From positions 3,895,986 through 3,938,304 of the forward strand of contig NC_090620.1 in assembly GCF_004359215.1 (NCBI RefSeq): DNA of 42,319 nt, given 5' to 3'. The stretch comes from Bremia lactucae. Taxonomy: Eukaryota > Oomycota > Peronosporomycetes > Peronosporales > Peronosporaceae. The translations under genes and the position numbers were made by a program. This document shows positions 39,193 to 42,319 of this stretch, in pieces (positions within the stretch are counted from its first letter, which is position 1; each line of letters starts with the position of its first letter). Under the pieces are notes generated by a model. The model ran no database searches. It saw only the letters and a program-made list of their open reading frames with translations, and was not told the DNA's origin.

Positions 39193-39450
39193 CGACCACA
39201 GTGGCCGAGTGGTAAAGCACTGGACTAGGACCGGAAGGTACGTGGATCGATACCCGCGGAGGGCGGTACGATGACACATCGCCGGAGATAGGCTAAAAAG
39301 AAGACGAGCAACCATCCAATGGATAGCCGCCCTGCCAACCCGCACCGAAGGTGTGTGATAGTTGGATGGGAGGAGGCCCTGAAGCCAAAATTCTTCATAG
39401 TGTAATAAGGGGTGCGGGGTTCTACTGAGAGAACTTCGTCAAAATTGAAT
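39193..39450 (+). mobile_element. tRNA-derived SINE
   Basis: 258 bp bounded by 18-19-bp direct repeats. The head is tRNA-like with an internal A box TGGCCGAGTGG (39202-39212) and B box GGATCGATACC (39244-39254), placed as in tRNA genes. The anticodon-arm segment CTGGACTAGGACCGG resembles tRNA-Leu. The body (39266-39450) has no open frame and ends ...CAAAATTGAAT without a poly-A tail. It would be transcribed by RNA polymerase III from the internal boxes. Oomycete SINEs are known; I cannot name the family. Confidence 0.75.
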
Positions 39451-39468
39451 CTCTACTTCGCGCTTAAC
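39451..39468 (+). repeat. Right target-site duplication of the SINE
   Basis: CTCTACTTCGCGCTTAAC. It overlaps the first bases of the DNA transposon TIR, so the SINE landed on the edge of that element. Confidence 0.85.
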
Positions 39469-39665
39469 TTTTACAGAAACTTTTGTTATTAATTTAATAA
39501 AAAAGGAAAATGAATTGCTAGCCGACTTTTTATTGCTACCCGACTCTTTTTTATTGCCACCCGACTTTTTTATTGCTACCCGACCGTTTATACGTCCACC
39601 CCATTGGCTACTGTCTGGCATGCCCATTGGCTACTGTCTTGCGTCCCGTCTACACCATGTATGTA
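39464..39665 (+). repeat. Left TIR of the MULE with expanded sub-repeats
   Basis: It pairs with 40594-40745. Between 39513 and 39590 a unit of about 19-20 bp (CCCGACTTTTTTATTGCTA) is repeated about four times, against one to two copies in the right TIR. Confidence 0.75.
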
Positions 39666-40057
39666 CAGTGCTCTACCAGACGTAATAGAACGATGCTAGA
39701 TTTACTTAGTAGTCACATACAGAACCGCTTTTTTGAACCCAGCATCACTCCATCAACACTCATTAATTCTGTCCAGAGTTATGATGAAATACTTTCAAAA
39801 TTGGCGGCAGAAAATACTTTGATAATTCAGTTAACTGCTAAAAAGCCTGTGGAATGATGTGTTGAGGTTTGAAAGCGAAGAAGTGAATTTTCAACCGATC
39901 GATTAGTAAAACGTTATTGAACTAGCGTTGTAAATCTCACTCGCAGTGACGTGCTGGTTGGCTTTAATCTGGAGTATACGCAAATTAAACCTCGGCGCGA
40001 TGTCTACAAGGTTCTGGCGTTCAATGTTAGCAAGATTTGCATGCACAGGTTTGCTTT

Positions 40058-40456
40058 TTATGATGAAATATCAGCAACCTCATGGTTATGCCCTGCGTGC
40101 AAAATCTTGAGCGACCACGTGTTGTCATCAACTGCGTCCCTTGTTCCCGAGCAATCGCGCTTGAGCTTGACCTGGAAAGGGCACTCAGATTTCCTGGATT
40201 TTTGCACTGGCCTGCCGTTTTCGTGAGCTTTGCTGATGTATTCTCCGTTGTCTTCACAGGCATAAATTACGTCCTTCAACGGCTTGTCAGATCCTTTATC
40301 AAAGTGGTGAGAACGAAGCTTCACCACGTCAAAGTGTTCCATCTCTGCGTGCTCCAACATGGCCTGTTCTGCCGCCTTGACTGATGGGTACTTGAGCTCC
40401 TGAGGAGGTGCGAGAGGCATGATGTTGACAAAGGACAGTAGCGAAATTAAAAGCAA
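40058..40456 (-). pseudogene. MULE transposase N-terminal zinc-finger fragment
   Basis: The 132-residue frame has SVKAAEQAMLEHAEMEHFDV, IYACEDNGEYISKAH, KSECPFQVKLKRDCSGTRDA and NTWSLKILHAGHNHEVADIS. The SECPF and HAGHNHE pattern is the C...C...HNH DNA-binding finger of FAR1/MULE transposases. The frame ends soon after; the DDE transposase and SWIM finger are missing. A Met further in (MEHFDV region) could also be the start. Confidence 0.6.
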
Positions 40457-40593
40457 GTTTTTAGTAGGGGGCGAATCTACGAGATATGAAACAAAACTTC
40501 GTGTTCTGCTTCATATTCCTCGCGTGGTATCATATTTGCTCCAGCCAATTAAATTGTCCGTCGGTATATTATGTGCCTATGGATCCCACATGG

Positions 40594-40745
40594 GTACATA
40601 ATGTAGACGGGACGCGAGACAGTAGCCAATGGGCATGCCAGACAGTAGCCAATGGGGCGGACGTATTAACGGTCGGGTAGCAATAAAAAAATTGGGTAGC
40701 AATACCTTTCCCTAGATTAATAACAATTGTTTCTGTAAAGGTTAA
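40594..40745 (-). repeat. Right TIR of the MULE
   Basis: Reverse complement of 39464-39665, apart from the missing sub-repeat copies and a few substitutions. Confidence 0.75.
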
Positions 40746-40985
40746 AAGAGATCATCATCAATCAATGTCAGCAAATGAACGGAGAGTTCATCAGCGCTCC
40801 AGCCTTTTCGTTTTGCGAGGCTTTTATATTGTATGCTTCATGTGAGCCAGTCCTTCGCTGAGCCACCGCGAAAGCGCTTAGTCTTCAGTGTGGCGACGTC
40901 AGCTGGTATTGTCGCGCTTTCTTGGTCCTCGTTCCGTCCCATGATGAAGGCGACGGGGTTCTCGATTTGGATGTGTCTTGATTAG
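40746..40985 (-). pseudogene. Retroelement G gag, N-terminal part
   Basis: A single minus frame with a probable start at 40942 reads MGRNEDQESATIPADVATLK, then TKRFRGGSAKDWLT, a TGA, SIQYKSLAKRKGWSADELSV and HLLTLIDDDLF, ending at the MULE border. The other half resumes at 39192. Together they look like one gag split by the MULE and SINE. Confidence 0.55.
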
Positions 40986-41011
40986 CCAAATTTGATAAAT
41001 CAAAATGATAG

Positions 41012-41700
41012 ACCTGGCCCGTGGCTGGCAGTGGAGCTGTAGGCGGGCATGTCGTAATGCGGCCACGCTCGACTCAGACACACCCTAGCACAGCGAGGAA
41101 GCGGTTTAACCAGCTTCTCTTGCGTGCTGTGAGGGAGTTGTGGTGGGCGCGATATCGACCTCACCCAACGCACTAAGTACATTACTTAAGTGTTGTAATG
41201 GGAGCGGTGATCCGGCTCCTCGTGCGCACTTACTAAGTGAGGAAGTAGTTTTTAGACTGATTTATATTTAATCGCATTAAATATAAATACCTATTTTTAT
41301 TAATCAAAATGACGTCTCTATAGATAACACTTAATATGGATTGGGAGTGTATCTTTCTGAGATACCTCGAATGTGAATGCACCTATGTGCATCACCTACA
41401 CAAGGATTGGTCACAAGTGTGAGCTGGGCCTATTTAATTTAATTTAGTAATTGACCATCCCTTAAGAACACAAAGTGTTCTTAACGGAGACTGTGTCACA
41501 TTAGGGCAACTTTAGCCCGTTTCAGGACTCAAGTCTTATGGAGTAAAAATGGACAAATAATTATATTGAGTAGGAGTGTTAAACGTGGTAGGCTAGGCTG
41601 GTGCAATCAAAAGGTAATTAGTCTGGCGCAATCGTCTTCTATCTCAATCGTCTTCTGGCGCAATCATCTTGTTCTCGCAGTTCATCTAAAATAACACCCA
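41012..41700 (-). mobile_element. Element E 3' fragment, split by a solo LTR
   Basis: 41012-41037 and 41525-41700 join to match 33265-33470 (CCCGTGGCTGGCAGTGGAGC, then CAAGTCTTATGGAGTAAAA). It includes the codons of GVILDELREQDDCARRRL, the C-terminal end of E pol. Near 41620-41670 the segment CAATCGTCTTCT is repeated. It ends at 41700 against the oxidoreductase pseudogene. Confidence 0.65.
41038..41524 (-). repeat. Solo LTR of family D
   Basis: 487 bp, TGTAGGCGGGC to AGCCCGTTTCA, colinear with 17687-18217 (shared CACACCCTAGC, CACCCAACGCACTA, ATCGCATTAAATATAAAT, GCACCTATGTGCATCAC and TAGGGCAACTTTAGCC). The flanks are GGAGC on the left and GGACT on the right, where the empty site in element E is GGAGCTC. 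That fits a slightly mutated 5-bp target duplication. No internal sequence remains. Confidence 0.75.
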
Positions 41701-42319
41701 TGTCACCCTTAAAAAGGTTCACGACGATCTTGCCGATATTCATGCGCGATTACATGTTGTCAATAGCATTGGGAATTTCTTCCAAGCCACAGAAAGTAGA
41801 CGAGTTAATGCTGGCGGTCAACACGTCAGAATGTACTAATGTCGTGAGCTTCTTCGTATGCGCCGGCATCTTGCGAGAAAAGTGAAAAGTCGCCAAACAA
41901 AAAGCCGCGAACGGACGCGGATTGGCAAGCATTTTCGTCGGCAATGGCATGTTTCCTAATACTCGAGTCCTGATAATCGGCAATCGCGCCGATAATGATG
42001 ACTCGGCCCTTACGTGCATTGTTGTTCACGCATGTTTTAAATATCTCCCCTCCTACACTCTCAAACACGAGATCTACACCACGGGGGTATTCTTTTTGAG
42101 CACATCGTTCAGGCTTTCGTCCCGGTGAAATAAATGGGACGGTCGCAGCCAATGGAGCGGAAATGACTCCACTTCTTCAAGCGGCTACATGTACCAATCA
42201 CGTGGTCTTCCGCAAGTTTTGCGAGCTGCACGGCAAAATTGACCTGTAGCACCAGCAGCTGCCGTAATGAGCACCGTCTCGCCGTACTTCATGTCGACAG
42301 CATGTTCCAGCGCCAATGA
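41701..42319 (-). pseudogene. PTGR3/ZADH2-like zinc-type oxidoreductase, C-terminal half
   Basis: Medium-chain dehydrogenase/reductase with a Rossmann domain. Reading minus from the window edge: LEHAVDMKYGETVLITAAAG, FAVQLAKLAEDHVIGTCS in a shifted frame, RGVDLVFESVGGEIFKTCVN, KGRVIIIGAIADYQDSS, ACQSASVRGFLFGDF, then PAHTKKLTTLVHSDVLTAS and LEEIPNAIDNM, a stop and NIGKIVVNLFKGD. At least four frameshifts or stops break it. The AAAG-TG cofactor loop and SVGGE are typical of NAD(P)H-dependent quinone or prostaglandin reductases. The N-terminal half lies beyond the window. It is the only recognisable host metabolic gene, and it is broken by element E at its 3' end. Confidence 0.75.

Larger units (their letters stand above)
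39464..40745 (-). mobile_element. Mutator-like (MULE) DNA transposon remnant with long TIRs
   Basis: A 1.28-kb unit bounded by inverted repeats of about 150-200 bp. Left and right ends share TTACAGAAAC, TTGTTATTAAT, TTGCTACCCGACCG, CCCCATTGGCTACTGTCTGG, a second CCCATTGGCTACTGTC, and GTCCCGTCTACA. Inside is a minus frame with the zinc-finger segment of MULE transposases but no catalytic domain, so it is non-autonomous. It sits inside the gag of element G. I see no clear 9-bp target duplication. Confidence 0.75.

Noticed and set aside
39194..39266. Functional tRNA gene
   Set aside because: A and B boxes are good, but the acceptor and D stems do not pair properly and the unit is flanked by long direct repeats, as expected for a SINE.
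40082..40384. 100-residue plus frame inside the MULE
   Set aside because: Opposite strand of the zinc-finger frame, with no coding features of its own.

Overview
The window looks like repeat-rich, gene-poor nuclear DNA of an oomycete, most likely of the Phytophthora/downy mildew lineage. This is inferred from the style of the Ty3/gypsy pol proteins (integrase plus chromodomain, YFDD reverse transcriptase), from a small secreted-protein gene with an RXLR-EER-like layout, and from an Inr/FPR-like promoter motif ahead of it. There is no prokaryotic architecture, no rRNA, no CRISPR and no intact housekeeping gene.

Layout. 1-1044: 3' end of a gypsy copy (family A, copy A0, plus strand). 1045-2285: pieces of related LTRs, one split by an RT fragment. 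2286-3937: gag and 5' LTR of family C (copy C0, minus strand). About 4400-7001: badly decayed Ty1/copia element (plus). 7002-14897: complete but decayed family A element A1 (minus) with two 438-bp LTRs. 14898-15108: LTR fragment. 15337-15762: the only plausible intact host gene, an RXLR-like effector candidate (minus). 15863-17476: no recognised gene. 17477-19845: family D LTRs and 3' end (minus). 19846 to about 26165: family C element C1 (plus), lacking its 3' LTR. About 26165-32380: family A copy A2 (minus), lacking its 3' LTR. 32381-33368: unassigned. 33369 to about 35230: internally deleted gypsy element E (minus). 35454 to about 38540: copia element H (plus), cut inside RT. 38541-40985: gag of another retroelement (G, minus), split by a Mutator-like DNA transposon with long TIRs, with a tRNA-derived SINE at its left edge. 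41012-41700: E-related sequence split by a solo family D LTR. 41701-42319: C-terminal pseudogene of a PTGR3/ZADH2-like oxidoreductase.

How the parts work together. Families A and C show the usual gypsy order (LTR, primer-binding site, gag, protease, RT, RNase H, integrase, chromodomain, LTR) and share one primer-binding sequence, CCTGGTAGCACT. All copies carry stops, frameshifts or lost catalytic residues, so none looks autonomous. A1 and A2 share a 1217-bp block that reads as identical, although their flanks are strongly diverged.

Most unusual observation. Family A (A0 and A1), family B and family D each carry an extra open frame antisense to gag-pol just inside the 3' LTR. Families A and C also carry antisense frames overlapping the integrase-chromodomain linker; in A2 this is a 229-codon, coiled-coil-like frame ending in a basic tail with one stop. 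Together they suggest an undescribed antisense gene module in this gypsy clade. Its reality needs comparative tests; the raw sequence supports it but does not prove it.
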